From Diaporthe sp. PMI_573 (lineage: Eukaryota > Ascomycota > Sordariomycetes > Diaporthales > Diaporthaceae): a stretch of 64,000 nt of DNA. Location of the stretch: positions 496,001 to 560,000 of the forward strand of contig JAJTUP010000041.1 in the NCBI GenBank assembly GCA_021399435.1, written 5' to 3'. How positions within the stretch are numbered: the stretch's first letter is position 1; every line of letters starts with the position of its first letter. A program made the translations under genes and the position numbers. Below, one piece after another: positions 44,571-54,885 of the stretch. The notes beneath the pieces were generated by a model. That model was not told the origin of the DNA and made no database searches. It saw only the letters and a list, made by a program, of their open reading frames with translations.

Positions 44571-45567
44571 TCAACAACTGGGAAAAGATCCATCAAGCTC
44601 GTGTGCTTCCTTATCATCGGACCGGGCCGTGTTGGGCGTTGCCCAAGCTGGCACCGTTGGAAACAAACCGCCATGACTGGCCTGATGCATAGGCCGGTGC
44701 TGACAACGCTCACGCGACAGCGCAAGTCTATTGCCGGGTACATGAACGGCGGACTGGGCGACGCGGCGCCGCAGAGTCTTCCTCAGCCTGCGCATGATGA
44801 CGAGCCCAGCAGCCATCATGGCGACACCAACAACGGCCAAAGCGACCCCGATACCAAATACTACGGCAGAAGTGGTGCTGCTGAAAGTTGCAGAGGACCG
44901 AGCTGATTGCATAGACACGGTTACCGTGGGGGCTGCGGGTGTGGGTGTCTGGTCGGCAAAGATCCAGCCGTTGATATGGGCTCCGATAACTATCGACGAA
45001 ACGTTCATGGTGCGGGTGAAGGGGGCCCACTTCTTTTCCGAATTGCTTGTGTACACTGTGAGGATGTCACCCGAGGCAATTTCGCTATAGCACTGCCCAA
45101 TGTCACCAGGGCTCTTCCACTCGGCAAATGAGTATTCCCTGGGAGTGTTAGCCACGTCGGAACAGCACCTTACTCGACGGGGGCATTTCTGAATGGGTGG
45201 CGTACAGTGGACAACAAGCCACCATGGTCCTAGAGTCATCTATGACCGATGTGGCAACCTGCCTGAACGCCTTGGGGCAGGTGATGGGCCCGATGCTGAC
45301 GACGGTGTCGCTGTTGGAGCCCAGCCTGTCGTGGTCCCAGACGGTCGTCGCCGCCTCGGGCACACAGTGCAGGTCCTGGATGCTGATGCCGAAGCCAGGG
45401 TCCCAAGCGACATAGTTGCTGTCCCGGCACCACCCCCAGAATTTTGTGGAGCACTGGGGATCATGGCCCGCGTAGGGGGTGACGAGCGGGATCCAGGACG
45501 TCCATGTGCCTGAGCTCGATTCGGGGGGTCTGTAGGAGGTTGACACGGCCGGCACTGAAGATGCCAT
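44571..45567 (-). CDS. One-pass membrane protein with Cys-containing ectodomain
   Basis: Exon 1 (45567-45174) begins MASSVPAV and carries cysteine pairs and CCPLY. It belongs, by pattern, to fungal surface proteins with CCPxxY/F segments. Exon 2 (about 45138-44571) has a probable ectodomain, then a Thr/Pro/Ala-rich stalk, a single membrane helix (VVFGIGVALAVVGVAMMAAGLVIM) and a basic cytoplasmic tail RRLRKTLRRR. The intron looks textbook (GTAAGG, GGCTAAC, CCCAG), yet joining at it shifts the frame by one. Either another acceptor is used or the gene has a small indel. No signal peptide is obvious, and an upstream exon could supply one. Function unknown. Confidence 0.6.
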
Positions 45568-46365
45568 GGATTTTTGAGGATGTTGCAAGGAGTTCCAGCT
45601 CCCTGAGAGACGGTGTCGTGGTCTAGGAAGGGGAGATGGCGAAAGGATCAAAGCTCGGGGATGTAAGCTTGATGGCCATGCACCGGGCCCTTTAAGGACA
45701 ACAGCCGTCGCTCCTCGCCAGATACGCAGTGCATCATGGCTGACGTCCCATAACCACTCGTCAGGCAGGACATGGCTGAGGCCTCGTAGCCGACATTTTT
45801 AGACCAGCGTGGGACCAGCATGGCCGATGGGGCGGCCACAAGAGGGCGAGTTTATCTTACGAGGCCATGTGAGGACAGTGTGATCTGCACTGCGGCCAAG
45901 ACTTGGGCTTTGAGGACATATCGATGAATATGGTACACGCAGTGGCAGTTGTCTGAAAATTTGCAATTTCGAGGCTGATGACAAATGAGCTCGTGTTAGG
46001 AACCTTGGGATCTATTGCAGTCCACAACGGGGTCCAAAAAAAAGAACCGCACAAATGGGCGTTCACGATGTATACTGTAATACGCGGCCGGCGATTGGGC
46101 CGGTCAAATGCAGGGGAAGGAATTAAGGTTGGACGGACCGGTCCCCTACCTGACCCCACAACTGACGGCCCCCAAATCCGCGCGGCAAAAGCACACCTCG
46201 GTCAACGACGGCCTGGGCCCTGAGCTGAGCTACTGCACGAAAGTTTCATAAGCTCAGCCCGCCCAAACTTCCACCTCAACTCCGACCTCAACTCAATTGC
46301 GAGCCTGACCCAGATTTGGAACTGGACAGCTGGGCAGTGTGGGGGACTTTCGCATTCAGCTCGCC
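45568..46365. other. Divergent intergenic region upstream of endonuclease III gene
   Basis: Shared upstream region of the membrane protein and the DNA-repair gene. No other gene recognised. Confidence 0.5.
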
Positions 46366-47649
46366 ATGGCTGCTTCTCCCACGGCGCCGCTGCGCCGCAT
46401 CACGAGAGCCTCACTGGCGCGGTTTGCCTACGCCGGCAGTGACACAAACTCGACCAAGACCACGACTACGATCAAGAGCACTGCCTCGACTCCAGACATC
46501 GAGGACATCATCCCCTCTTCTGGCCCGAAATCCACAACACAAACCTCCCGAAAGCGTAAACGGGCTACCGTCCTCCCCTCAGCCCAAAGCAATGGCCGAG
46601 TCAAGATCGAAGCCGAGCAGCTCGAGTCCACCACCACACTCTCGACAGTCCCATCCTCCTCCTCCCCCCGCCGCGCCCGCAAGCCCGCACGCAAGACCCA
46701 GGACCCATCCACGGGTACCGAGACAGTGGAGGCGCCCACGGACTGGCAGGAGCTCTACGATACGGCCAAGGAGATGCGCCTGCCGGGCGGGGCAGCCGCC
46801 AACGCGGCAGTCGACACGATGGGCTGCGAGCGCCTCGCCCTCCCCACCGCCAGCCCGCGCGACCAGCGCTTCCACACCCTCGTCGCCCTGATGCTGTCGA
46901 GCCAGACCAAGGACACCACCAACGCCGCCGCCATGCGCAGGCTGCAGACGGAGCTGCCCCCGCACGAGGACGGGGCGCCCGCCGGGCTGAACCTGGAGAA
47001 CATGCTCGCCGTCGCGCCCGAGAAACTGAATGAGCTCATCTGGGCCGTCGGGTTCCACAACAACAAGACAAAGTACCTCAAGCAGGCTGCTGTGATCCTG
47101 CGCGACGAGTGGGGCGGCGACATCCCCGACTCCATCGAGGGACTCGTCTCGCTGCCGGGTGTGGGGCCCAAGATGGCGCACCTGTGCCTGTCGGCTGCGT
47201 GGGGCCGCACCGAGGGTATTGGTGTGGACGTGCATGTGCACCGCATCACGAACCTGTGGGGGTGGCACAAGACTAAGAACCCCGAGGAGACGAGGATGGC
47301 GCTGCAGGCGTGGCTGCCGCGCGATCGGTGGCGCGAGATCAACTGGCTTTTGGTTGGCCTGGGCCAGACTGTTTGTGCGCCGGTCGGGAGGAAGTGTGGG
47401 GATTGTAACCTGGGGCTTGGTGGGCTTTGTAAGGCGGCGGATCGGGCTAAGGTCAACCAGGGGCGGAAGTTGCGGGAGGCGAAGGTGCAGGTGGAGGTCG
47501 ATGGGGAGGATGTCAAGGCTGTCAAGCTCGAGGAGGTGGTAGAGGACGCTGTGGCTGATGTTGCTGAAGCTACGGAATTGGGCGATGAAAAGCACGATAT
47601 CCAAGGCGAGTCGAAACCGCCTACGAAACGGCGAGGAAAGCGAGGATGA
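46366..47649 (+). CDS. NTH1: Endonuclease III homologue (bifunctional DNA glycosylase/AP lyase)
   Basis: Intronless, 427 residues from the ATG at 46366 (GCCATGG context). The N-terminal 120 residues are Ser/Thr-rich with the basic cluster RKRKR, a likely nuclear signal. The catalytic core has LMLSSQTKD, the helix-hairpin-helix LPGVGPKMAHL with catalytic Lys269, then GIGVDVHVHRITNLW with catalytic Asp288. The C-terminal iron-sulphur loop is intact, with cysteines 337, 344, 347 and 355 (C-x6-C-x2-C-x7-C). The enzyme removes oxidised pyrimidines and cleaves the abasic site in base-excision repair, in nucleus and often mitochondria. An acidic/basic tail of about 70 residues follows the cluster. 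Confidence 0.96.
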   Translation: MAASPTAPLRRITRASLARFAYAGSDTNSTKTTTTIKSTASTPDIEDIIPSSGPKSTTQTSRKRKRATVLPSAQSNGRVKIEAEQLESTTTLSTVPSSSSPRRARKPARKTQDPSTGTETVEAPTDWQELYDTAKEMRLPGGAAANAAVDTMGCERLALPTASPRDQRFHTLVALMLSSQTKDTTNAAAMRRLQTELPPHEDGAPAGLNLENMLAVAPEKLNELIWAVGFHNNKTKYLKQAAVILRDEWGGDIPDSIEGLVSLPGVGPKMAHLCLSAAWGRTEGIGVDVHVHRITNLWGWHKTKNPEETRMALQAWLPRDRWREINWLLVGLGQTVCAPVGRKCGDCNLGLGGLCKAADRAKVNQGRKLREAKVQVEVDGEDVKAVKLEEVVEDAVADVAEATELGDEKHDIQGESKPPTKRRGKRG

Positions 47650-48030
47650 TTGTCTCGTGGGACGACGAGCGACGATGGCTCGGCTGCGGTAGCTGTATTA
47701 CAGGGCTCCTGACACTCGTGTAAGCTACTGAGAATATCGTGAGGCCTTCCTATCATGAATAATTCGCTATCCGCTGCAGCTCGATTTCACTAGACCTAGA
47801 TGCGTGACGTTCCCAAATCCTGGACCTGTCCGTGTCCTCCGCCCAGTGTGTCTGTCAGGTTGTCGAGCGACCGCCTGCCCGGCGCACCGTGATTGAATAT
47901 TAGACCAAATCAACTGTTGCTGGACGTAAATGCTCCAGCGACGACGACTATTGGTATGACCCCATGACTCCCAGAAAACCCAACCCCATCGACCAAAAAA
48001 AAAACCCTTCTTATTTCTCCCCCTCCCCCA
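47650..48030. other. Convergent 3' region
   Basis: Between the endonuclease III gene and the AN1 zinc-finger gene. A and C/T runs near 47990-48030; no gene. Confidence 0.5.
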
Positions 48031-48326
48031 TCAAACGCCCTTGACCACCTGTGTCCTCTCCCTCTCCAGGCGGGCGGCGTTGCGATCGTGCAACTCCTTC
48101 CTACACTGCCAACCAAATTCATTAGCTCGCTTATTCTTCTCAATCACCGTCCACGACAGGTAGGGAAATTATGGGTACTAACGTCTTCCAGCCCGGTGCA
48201 CTTGTGGTCCTCGAGCAGCCGGTGTTTGCCGCAGAAGTGGCCGTTGCAGAAGTCACAGTCCCCCGAGATCCTGTGTGGCTGGTCCTTGCAGCCTGAGAAG
48301 GAGCAGCGGATCTTCTTGTGCGCCAT
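48031..48326 (-). CDS. AN1-type zinc-finger protein
   Basis: Two exons, 48326-48183 and 48105-48031, join at GAC/GTTAGT and GGTTGGCAG to give 72 residues. The AN1 zinc finger is complete: IRCSFSGC, GDCDFCNGHFCGKH, RLLEDHKCTGLEDC. It provides the C-x2-4-C, C-x2-C, C/H ligands. The basic tail CRKELHDRNAARLERERTQ ends in VVKGV. This short form matches fungal single-AN1 proteins related to yeast Tmc1, linked to proteasome and stress response. The role here is by family only. The gene converges with the endonuclease III gene. Confidence 0.92.
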
Positions 48327-49322
48327 TCTTTCTTCGTGGGAAGGTAGATGGTGGTGTTGGTGGGTTGTTGCTTTCAAGTTGCGATGGGCGGGTGATTCGT
48401 AGGCTGCTGCTGTTGCGTATGGATTTCTCGCTGGGGTCGCAAGGCAGGAGACAGTCAGCTCGGAAGAGGAAGGCGATATCTATGAGGTTCGTATTTGTCC
48501 AGAAAGGTAGACCAAGACGTTTCAAGGAAAATGCTGAGGCGGAGACGCCTTGAAGAGTTTTCTGTTGTGTTACCTGGGTAGTTATTCGTCAGGCACAGAA
48601 AGACCAGAATCAAGCTACTTCAGGAACCGTGCTGCCTAAGGACCGGCTGTTAGTCACTTGGGTGCTTTAGTGCTTATGAAGTTGGGATGAGGCTACAATC
48701 TACGGCGGTAGTTGTGTTTCGAGGCTGCTGCAACAGTCAGTGCCCTCTCTCCTCGATTAGGGCCGCCAGAACAGGGCTTCATTAGGCGAGGACCATCCTA
48801 GCCTCGACTTGGCTTGCCCCATATGGATAGGTGACTTTTGACTTACCTACCCCATGGTAAGTGAATAAATGCTGATCTTGGCCTCATAATGTCCATCTTG
48901 ATCTGACCCTGTGGAACGAAGCGAGAAAGCGTCTGCCTGTCAACCAACGCATACTTTGGGTGGAAGGAACATACTGGAAGCAAGTTGGCACGGGGGATAT
49001 CTGGATGTTTGTGTGCCTCCTGCCATATGATTGAGTACCACCTAGATCTTACCATACTGGCAGTCCATACATACAGTGTAGCAGAATCATACACGTAGTA
49101 TAGCGTATTTATCGAGTTTCGAGGTAAAGAGTGTGATTATGTCGGAACCTCCAATATACAAGACCCATGCCATCTGGGCAATTTGAGTATAATCCCAGAG
49201 ATATCCCGCCCTGCCTCACCACTGCCCTTCCTTCCTCGACCACGGGGAAAACAAGTGGCCGCGTGATCGACTCCAATGAGGTCAGCTCATAGCCCCGGGC
49301 ACGGCCCACGAGTCTCTCACCC
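48327..49322. other. Intergenic, 1 kb
   Basis: Upstream of the AN1 gene and downstream of the secreted-protein gene. No gene recognised. Confidence 0.5.
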
Positions 49323-49751
49323 TTAGTCCTCGCAATCCCTCATACACTTGCGTCCAAAAACCGGCCCATACTTTTTGAAGCAGTCCCACCTGCACCCGCG
49401 CTGCTCCTCGGAAACCAGGTCGCCCTCGCCAGACTTCAGTTCCGCCGGCGGCTTGGGGCGGAAGCACTCTGGAGCCGGGTCGGCCTTGATGAAGTTTACG
49501 AATACACGCCCGTCGGTCTTTGCGTGCATTATAACGTGGGTGTTGGGCTCCAGCGCGCTCGCGACCTTCACCATGTCGCTCCAGCGCGGGGTGTCCAGTG
49601 TGAGTCCATCTACTAGCGAGATGGGGTTGTCGCTCAGGTCGTCGATTTCCTGGGGCTGGGAGGCCTCGTCGTGGGTGGCGTCGTTGGTGGTTGGGACCGC
49701 CGCGACGAGTGCGGCGCCTAGGAGGAGAATGGTCTTGAGAGGGAGATACAT
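49323..49751 (-). CDS. Small secreted protein, effector-like
   Basis: Intronless, 142 residues from the Met at 49751. The frame is open for 44 more codons upstream, but these look like leader sequence. MYLPLKTILLLGAALVAAVP is a clear signal peptide. The mature protein of about 120 residues is acidic after cleavage, has a central ordered-looking region (THVIMHAKTDGRVFVNFI) and ends with five cysteines, PECFRP, GCRWDC and KCMRDCED, in the last 50 residues. No enzymatic motif is visible. Small size, signal peptide and clustered cysteines are usual features of fungal effector candidates; that label is an inference. Confidence 0.78.
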   Translation of the reverse strand: MYLPLKTILLLGAALVAAVPTTNDATHDEASQPQEIDDLSDNPISLVDGLTLDTPRWSDMVKVASALEPNTHVIMHAKTDGRVFVNFIKADPAPECFRPKPPAELKSGEGDLVSEEQRGCRWDCFKKYGPVFGRKCMRDCED

Positions 49752-50495
49752 TGTGCCTTGGTGGCGCTGGTGTTGAGTGGTAGATACGTGAAGGGTATGT
49801 GGAGCGTTGTACAGAGAGAGTAGAAGCCACTTGCTACGAATGGAAGGGTCTGACCGGGAGACTGCCCACGTAGTTATAACCAACCAGTAGACCTACATGA
49901 TGTTTGCCGTAACTCAGCCGAAGATCCGTAAGCCACCATGTTGAATTTCTCAAATACGAGGTTTCACGGGCAGCGGGCTCTACAATTGCGATGCTCCGTT
50001 GTGTATAAAAAAGGCGCGGCGTTACGCCCGATTCCCCTAGCAGGAGAACCCGGCAATATGCTCTGTTCGACATGTACTGCTCTGATTCGTGATACGACGT
50101 CCTCATCACCAAGTAGGATGCTACCTGGGGCAGCATAGAAGCCGTTCGGGAGCAGTCCCTTGACGGTCTCACATGGTCTCTCCACACCCCATCGTTCCCT
50201 GTCGTCTACCGGGCAAAGCCGAGGTTCAAGTGTCAAGTGTGTTGGTGTTTACCTATCGCGTCGGAATCAAGTTCCGGAATGGACGCATTCAGAAGAGAAA
50301 AAAAGAAGAAGAAAAAAACTTGTACTTCATTAGTGGTCGCTTGGTCTTGTCCAGTGTGTACTTCGACCATGCCGCTCAGACTAAAGCCGGACACTGGCTC
50401 GAGTATGAGCTCAAAGGAGACGCTTTTTTGCTTAGTCGTCACGACGGCACGAAATATCGATCGCGGCGTGTTTAACCGTTTGGTCAGTTGGTCAT
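49752..50495. other. Intergenic
   Basis: An A/G-rich run (50292-50322) stands out. No supported gene. Confidence 0.5.
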
Positions 50496-50861
50496 TTAGC
50501 CTTGAACCATAAATGTGGGGTAAGAACTATCCCACACGCCTATGTACCAGCTATTACCAAGCCCAATACGCTCTATCTCATTCATCTGGTATGCAGTCAT
50601 CTCCCAGAATGGTCTTGAACTGGCCGCCTTCTTAAGCGCGCCGTCCGGCTTGAGCTCAGTGGCTCCCAGCCCCCACCCATCCTGGAGGCCGTAGAATGAA
50701 GCTAATGCAGTGCCGTACGTACGGCCCCCTGGATTTGATTGATGAATTGAGATAATGACGTCTTGCGGCCTTTCCCCACTGCTCGGAAGAGAAGTGTTCA
50801 ACGGATGTAGTGAACGCGCCGGAACTTCGGTATCCCAGCCCTCTTCAGCGGCCTTGGACCA
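50496..50861 (-). CDS. Hypothetical protein, 3' exon only
   Basis: About 121 residues read cleanly from a probable splice acceptor (ATTAG at 50866-50862) to the stop at 50496. The segment starts WSKAAEEGWDTEVP and contains IHQSNPGGRTYGTALASFYG, then RPFWEMTAYQM and WYIGVWDSSYPTFMV. It looks like a compact domain, with conserved-looking aromatic and glycine positions. The 5' exon is not identified. The in-frame triplet just before the acceptor is TAG, so the exon must be spliced to something upstream, or the gene is truncated. I do not recognise the family. Confidence 0.5.
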   Translation of the reverse strand, partial: WSKAAEEGWDTEVPARSLHPLNTSLPSSGERPQDVIISIHQSNPGGRTYGTALASFYGLQDGWGLGATELKPDGALKKAASSRPFWEMTAYQMNEIERIGLGNSWYIGVWDSSYPTFMVQG

Positions 50862-51027
50862 CTAATCGCGTCCGACGTATGTCATGGGAGGTTGCAGAGC
50901 CTGCGTAAAGTAGGAATTAGAAAGCATTTCCAATGCTACAAATGCGAATCTAGGCACAAAAGGTGGTGTTGCCAAGGAGGGAGGGAACTTTGCCCAAGGG
51001 AAACGCGAGCAGGGAATGAAACTCACC

Positions 51028-51696
51028 CTAGTCTGGGACATCGGGTCCAACCTCGCCCCGGAGAACGAATTCGTGCGCCACCCCTTCCATGAACGCCCAC
51101 CGGATATAGTAGATCCAGCCCAGTGACTCTCGATGCTGGAGAGCCCAGTCCAGGAGATCGTGTAATTCGGACGCAGTCAGAGGCTCATACAGGATGTTTA
51201 CCCGGAGAGCACCCATGATACCCATGATGGCACTGATAGACCACATGGCGATCGTTAAGAAGAATACAACATCGAGAATCTCCCAGGGCCGTATCGTTAT
51301 TCCCCTGAGCTGCTCGTCCCACAAGTCGGCGATCCTGTTTGCCAGCACGAGGGCGAAGCATATAAACGACAGACCCAGGCACGCATTCTTTGTGTAAACG
51401 ATGGCTCTCACCATGAGCGATGTCTCGAGGAAGCGGAGGAGGACGAATAGAGTGACGCTTAGTGGGTAGACGATGGCGACGGTCGTTCTCAGTATGCGGC
51501 GCCTGCTCGTCACGGGGGGCCCGATGAGGGCCCAGAGGAGGCGTGTCAGGCTCTGGGCGAGCGGTACGGGGAAATAGAGCAGCTCTGCTCCGAGCCGGAT
51601 GGTTATGCGGTTGGCTGCCGTGTTGCCCTGGTAGAGGAGGTAGGCGAAGAAGAGCAGCTTGATCGCCAGAACCAATGCTGATGTACTGGCCATCAT
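51028..51696 (-). CDS. Multi-pass membrane protein, hypothetical
   Basis: A 222-residue frame beginning MMASTSALVLA. At least five hydrophobic helices are apparent: LVLAIKLLFFAYLLY, LLWALIG region, VAIVYPLSVTLFVLL, CLGLSFICFALVLA and VVFFLTIAMWSISAIMGIMG. The C-terminal 70 residues are soluble and aromatic. The helix layout resembles seven-helix or rhodopsin-like fungal membrane proteins of unknown function, but no diagnostic motif is present. The stop at 51028 is preceded by a possible splice donor (GAG/GTTGGA), so the C-terminus may differ. Confidence 0.65.
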   Translation of the reverse strand: MMASTSALVLAIKLLFFAYLLYQGNTAANRITIRLGAELLYFPVPLAQSLTRLLWALIGPPVTSRRRILRTTVAIVYPLSVTLFVLLRFLETSLMVRAIVYTKNACLGLSFICFALVLANRIADLWDEQLRGITIRPWEILDVVFFLTIAMWSISAIMGIMGALRVNILYEPLTASELHDLLDWALQHRESLGWIYYIRWAFMEGVAHEFVLRGEVGPDVPD

Positions 51697-52461
51697 CTTG
51701 CTTTGGCTTTAAAGAGGATGGTCGAGGGGCAAAATCTGTGAGTAGGTGGTGATGGCTCGACGGTTAGGATTGGCAGGGCGTCGATGAAGACGATCATGGG
51801 AAGGCATCAAGATGATCGTGGCCCGAGAGATGCGAGCATTTTGCCGAAGATTCATCTTGTGTCAGTCGTATCTTGGTTCCATTCACTCCACATCTGGGAA
51901 AATACATCACTCACAGTTCTGTTACTATTCATCAGTTCCTGAAGCCTAGACTGCCCCGACAGAGTAACTTCACCACGAAGGGAAGTATGGGGTGGGTCCA
52001 TGTGTCATGGACGATTCTCCATTTCCTTTCGTCTAGGATGTGGTTTACAGCTACCTAGAGCGTCACCTTCTATGCAGCTCTCATAGGTGCCATAAGGTGA
52101 TATAGAAACACATCGTTCGGTGAATTTAGATTCTATGGACCCTGGTAGCGGCATCAGATGCTAAAGTATATGGCAGTTCCAAATCTTGCTCAGACCAAAA
52201 TTAGTAACAGTCCATGTATGCATTCGAGTGATCAGCTGGGCGACGCTACATTGGCTTCGCAAATCCTCGATGGGTAATGTTAGGGGTGAGATATTTGGTA
52301 TCCGGGCACTGGGAGACCCATTCTCTTTCAAAAGCCTAGTTTGGCAGGAGTGTTCCCATTTGAATCATAGATACAAGCGCCACTATGTATTCATAAAACC
52401 AATCACGATATTCCAGAACATATACACAGTCCATTCCTTCCGTTCTTCCACGCACCTTCTG
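51697..52461. other. Intergenic
   Basis: No gene recognised between the membrane protein and the hydrolase. Confidence 0.5.
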
Positions 52462-53298
52462 TCAGAGGATATTCACCTCTCCGGGGAGGTCTGCCCCGTC
52501 AACCCAGGCAATGACAGTCCTCGAGAACAAGGCCGGGTCCTGGAAGAACCAAGCATGCCTCATGGTCAGCACCTCGACCGCAGTGCCTCCCAGCCTCCCC
52601 GCCACAGCCTTTGCCCTCTCCACGTTGTCATTTGTGGGCAGCACACCCTTCCTCGTCGCCGCAGCTGCCAAGACCCCGATGCCCCGGTCTCGAAACGCCT
52701 GCCTTGCGGCCGCAGGGATCAGCTGCTCATCCTCGACGCCGATCGTGAGAATGTCGGAGGTGGAACTGCACAGCTTCATGGACCGCAGTCCGCCGAAGGT
52801 CTCTGTCCCGCGCAGGCTCGGGTCTGCGTCGATGAGGTACTCGACCAGGGACTTGGGCATGGCATATAATAGTATTCCGTCGAGCCAGAGTGCGTATGGG
52901 GTAGCTTTTGACCAGATGAAGCCGGCGGTGCCGGCGACGAAGAGCGAGAGGATCTGGGGCGGATGGTGCGAGGCAAAGTGTAACGCGACGTTGGCGCCGA
53001 AGGAGTGTCCTACGAGATGCACGCGGCCGCCATGCGCTTTGGCGCGGACGAGTTCAGAGAGCAGGCTTGACGTGTTGGCCAGCGTGAGGTCACCAATGCC
53101 AGGCGCGGCAGCGGCGTCATGGTGTCCCGGGAGGGTGGGAATCAGAAGATGATATTTCTCCAGGTGGCTGTGGACTGGTCTCCACGTCTCTTTTGAGCTA
53201 AAAGCGCCGTGTAACAGGAGGATCGTGGGTTCATTCTCTGGATTGATGGAGAGATGCGGCAGCAGATTATGAGACGTCTCTGTATTCACTTCAGCCAT
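52462..53298 (-). CDS. Alpha/beta-hydrolase
   Basis: Intronless, 278 residues. TILLLHGAFSS gives the oxyanion-hole HG segment. VHLVGHSFGAN carries the nucleophile Ser99 in GHSFG. TIGVEDEQLIP offers an acid (Asp190 region). LTMRHAWFFQDP carries the catalytic His248. Length and order match small soluble alpha/beta-hydrolases that hydrolyse esters or C-C bonds. There is no signal peptide, so it is probably cytosolic. The substrate is unknown and the neighbours do not suggest a pathway. Confidence 0.9.
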   Translation of the reverse strand: MAEVNTETSHNLLPHLSINPENEPTILLLHGAFSSKETWRPVHSHLEKYHLLIPTLPGHHDAAAAPGIGDLTLANTSSLLSELVRAKAHGGRVHLVGHSFGANVALHFASHHPPQILSLFVAGTAGFIWSKATPYALWLDGILLYAMPKSLVEYLIDADPSLRGTETFGGLRSMKLCSSTSDILTIGVEDEQLIPAAARQAFRDRGIGVLAAAATRKGVLPTNDNVERAKAVAGRLGGTAVEVLTMRHAWFFQDPALFSRTVIAWVDGADLPGEVNIL

Positions 53299-54885
53299 GG
53301 ATTAGGAAATGTCAACCGTTTGTCTCTGTATAGAGGTCGCTGCAGTCGTCGTTGCGCAGGCCGACGTTGATATTGGCTAACTTCGGACATCGGTGATATG
53401 TAGCGCTGAGCTCGGATCCGGTCCAGCCGTCAATCCGAAGGATTCACTTAAGCCCCGTAAGGTATGGACTCGTTCTCTAGTTCTAGCCTCTTACCTGCAA
53501 GATCCCGTTAACTGGAGGCTCTTCCATCATGGCATAAGTGATGGAATTTCTGCAAGGGAATCTAATGGAGTCATGCCTCGACTTAAATCACTTCACATCA
53601 GGTTTCTACACAGTCTATTTTCTTTTAGTTTGTTTATATTTCTTTTGCCCCCTTACTTTACATGAGTATCCAATATTATGTATTAACGCCGCATTTTGAC
53701 TGCTCAGAAGGCAAGGGAGGGATTACACCATGTAATGCTGTTGTCAGAAACTAACAAGCAACTTTGATATAGCCCTGGACGGTTCTTCGCTACCGCAATC
53801 ATGAAGATGATTATGGGACAGATTCTCCTTAGCTATAAGTGCGAGCTTGTGGATACTCACAGAACACGCTTTCTTCAATGGCGGTCGACGATACTCCCCA
53901 AGAGCAGCACCCTAGTGTCTTTCACACCATATTAAGGGCTGATTCCGTGCCCTTTTCAATTTGACATCGCATTTCTCTCGAGTGTGCTCACGGGCGTAAC
54001 TTGTATTAGCTCGGGATGACTACCAAGTGAAACTGGCTGAGAATGAGATATGTATCTATTAGATAAGATGAATATACCGATATTGATTCTCCCTACATAT
54101 CAGTACACCACAACTTGAATAGCTGTACTCGTCACGACCGCCTCCACAAGGCAGAAGGCATTTTGAGCTTGGCTGCGCCTGGAGGATTCCGAGATGGGAA
54201 TTAAAGTGTGTAGGATTCCGCGGGGGTGTGTGCCTGTGAAATCTACAGAGTGAACTGCCCCCCCACTTTCCACACATCGGCTGAGGTTTCTGTGCAACAC
54301 ACCTAATTCCTCATCTGCAACAAGTTGATTACCAACTGTCTTTTCCCCCTCGCCGGTCAAGTCTATCACAGCCCGCCGCCACCCGCTCAATGTGACCTGC
54401 CCAGAACAAAATGCTGGGCCTCCGGATCCGCACGAATAGATTAGCGCCCACCAACCGAAGCACGGCACCAACGGCCCGGTTGCGAATGGCTCATTGGTTG
54501 GTCCTTTTGAGAGCCTACATAGTGTGTGCATTCTTGGCGTATCGTTCTCGCGTACGTAAAAGCGGCTGAGAATTCCTATCCCTGCGTCGCAGACAAGGGC
54601 AACCTGCATCCTTCCAGGTTCAAATGTGTCTTGGACAGTGTGATGGAAATGGAGGTATACTGTGAAACGTGGACCAACATGCATGTGTCGCAACTTGCGC
54701 ATTTGATTTAGTCAACGGAAACTGACGACTCCCCGTGTTTTGTCTTTCAGTCTCTCAATCACCGCACTCGGCATCACACCCTCGTTGTAGAGGTAAAGCA
54801 CCAACATAAAGCCTGGCAGCGTATACTCCTATCATCACTAGCAAACTATCTTCTGAATCCCAGTCACACCATATTCACGGTAATC
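53299..54885. other. Divergent intergenic region, 1.6 kb
   Basis: Upstream regions of the hydrolase and the FAD oxidase. A 200-codon minus-strand frame at 54100-54702 has no family features and is not accepted. Confidence 0.5.

Noticed and set aside
46579..47756. Two long minus-strand frames across the endonuclease III gene
   Set aside because: GC-rich shadows of the endonuclease III coding strand, whose catalytic motifs are unambiguous.
54100..54702. 200-codon minus-strand frame
   Set aside because: Composition looks random, with no domain, and it overlaps the shared upstream region of two real genes.
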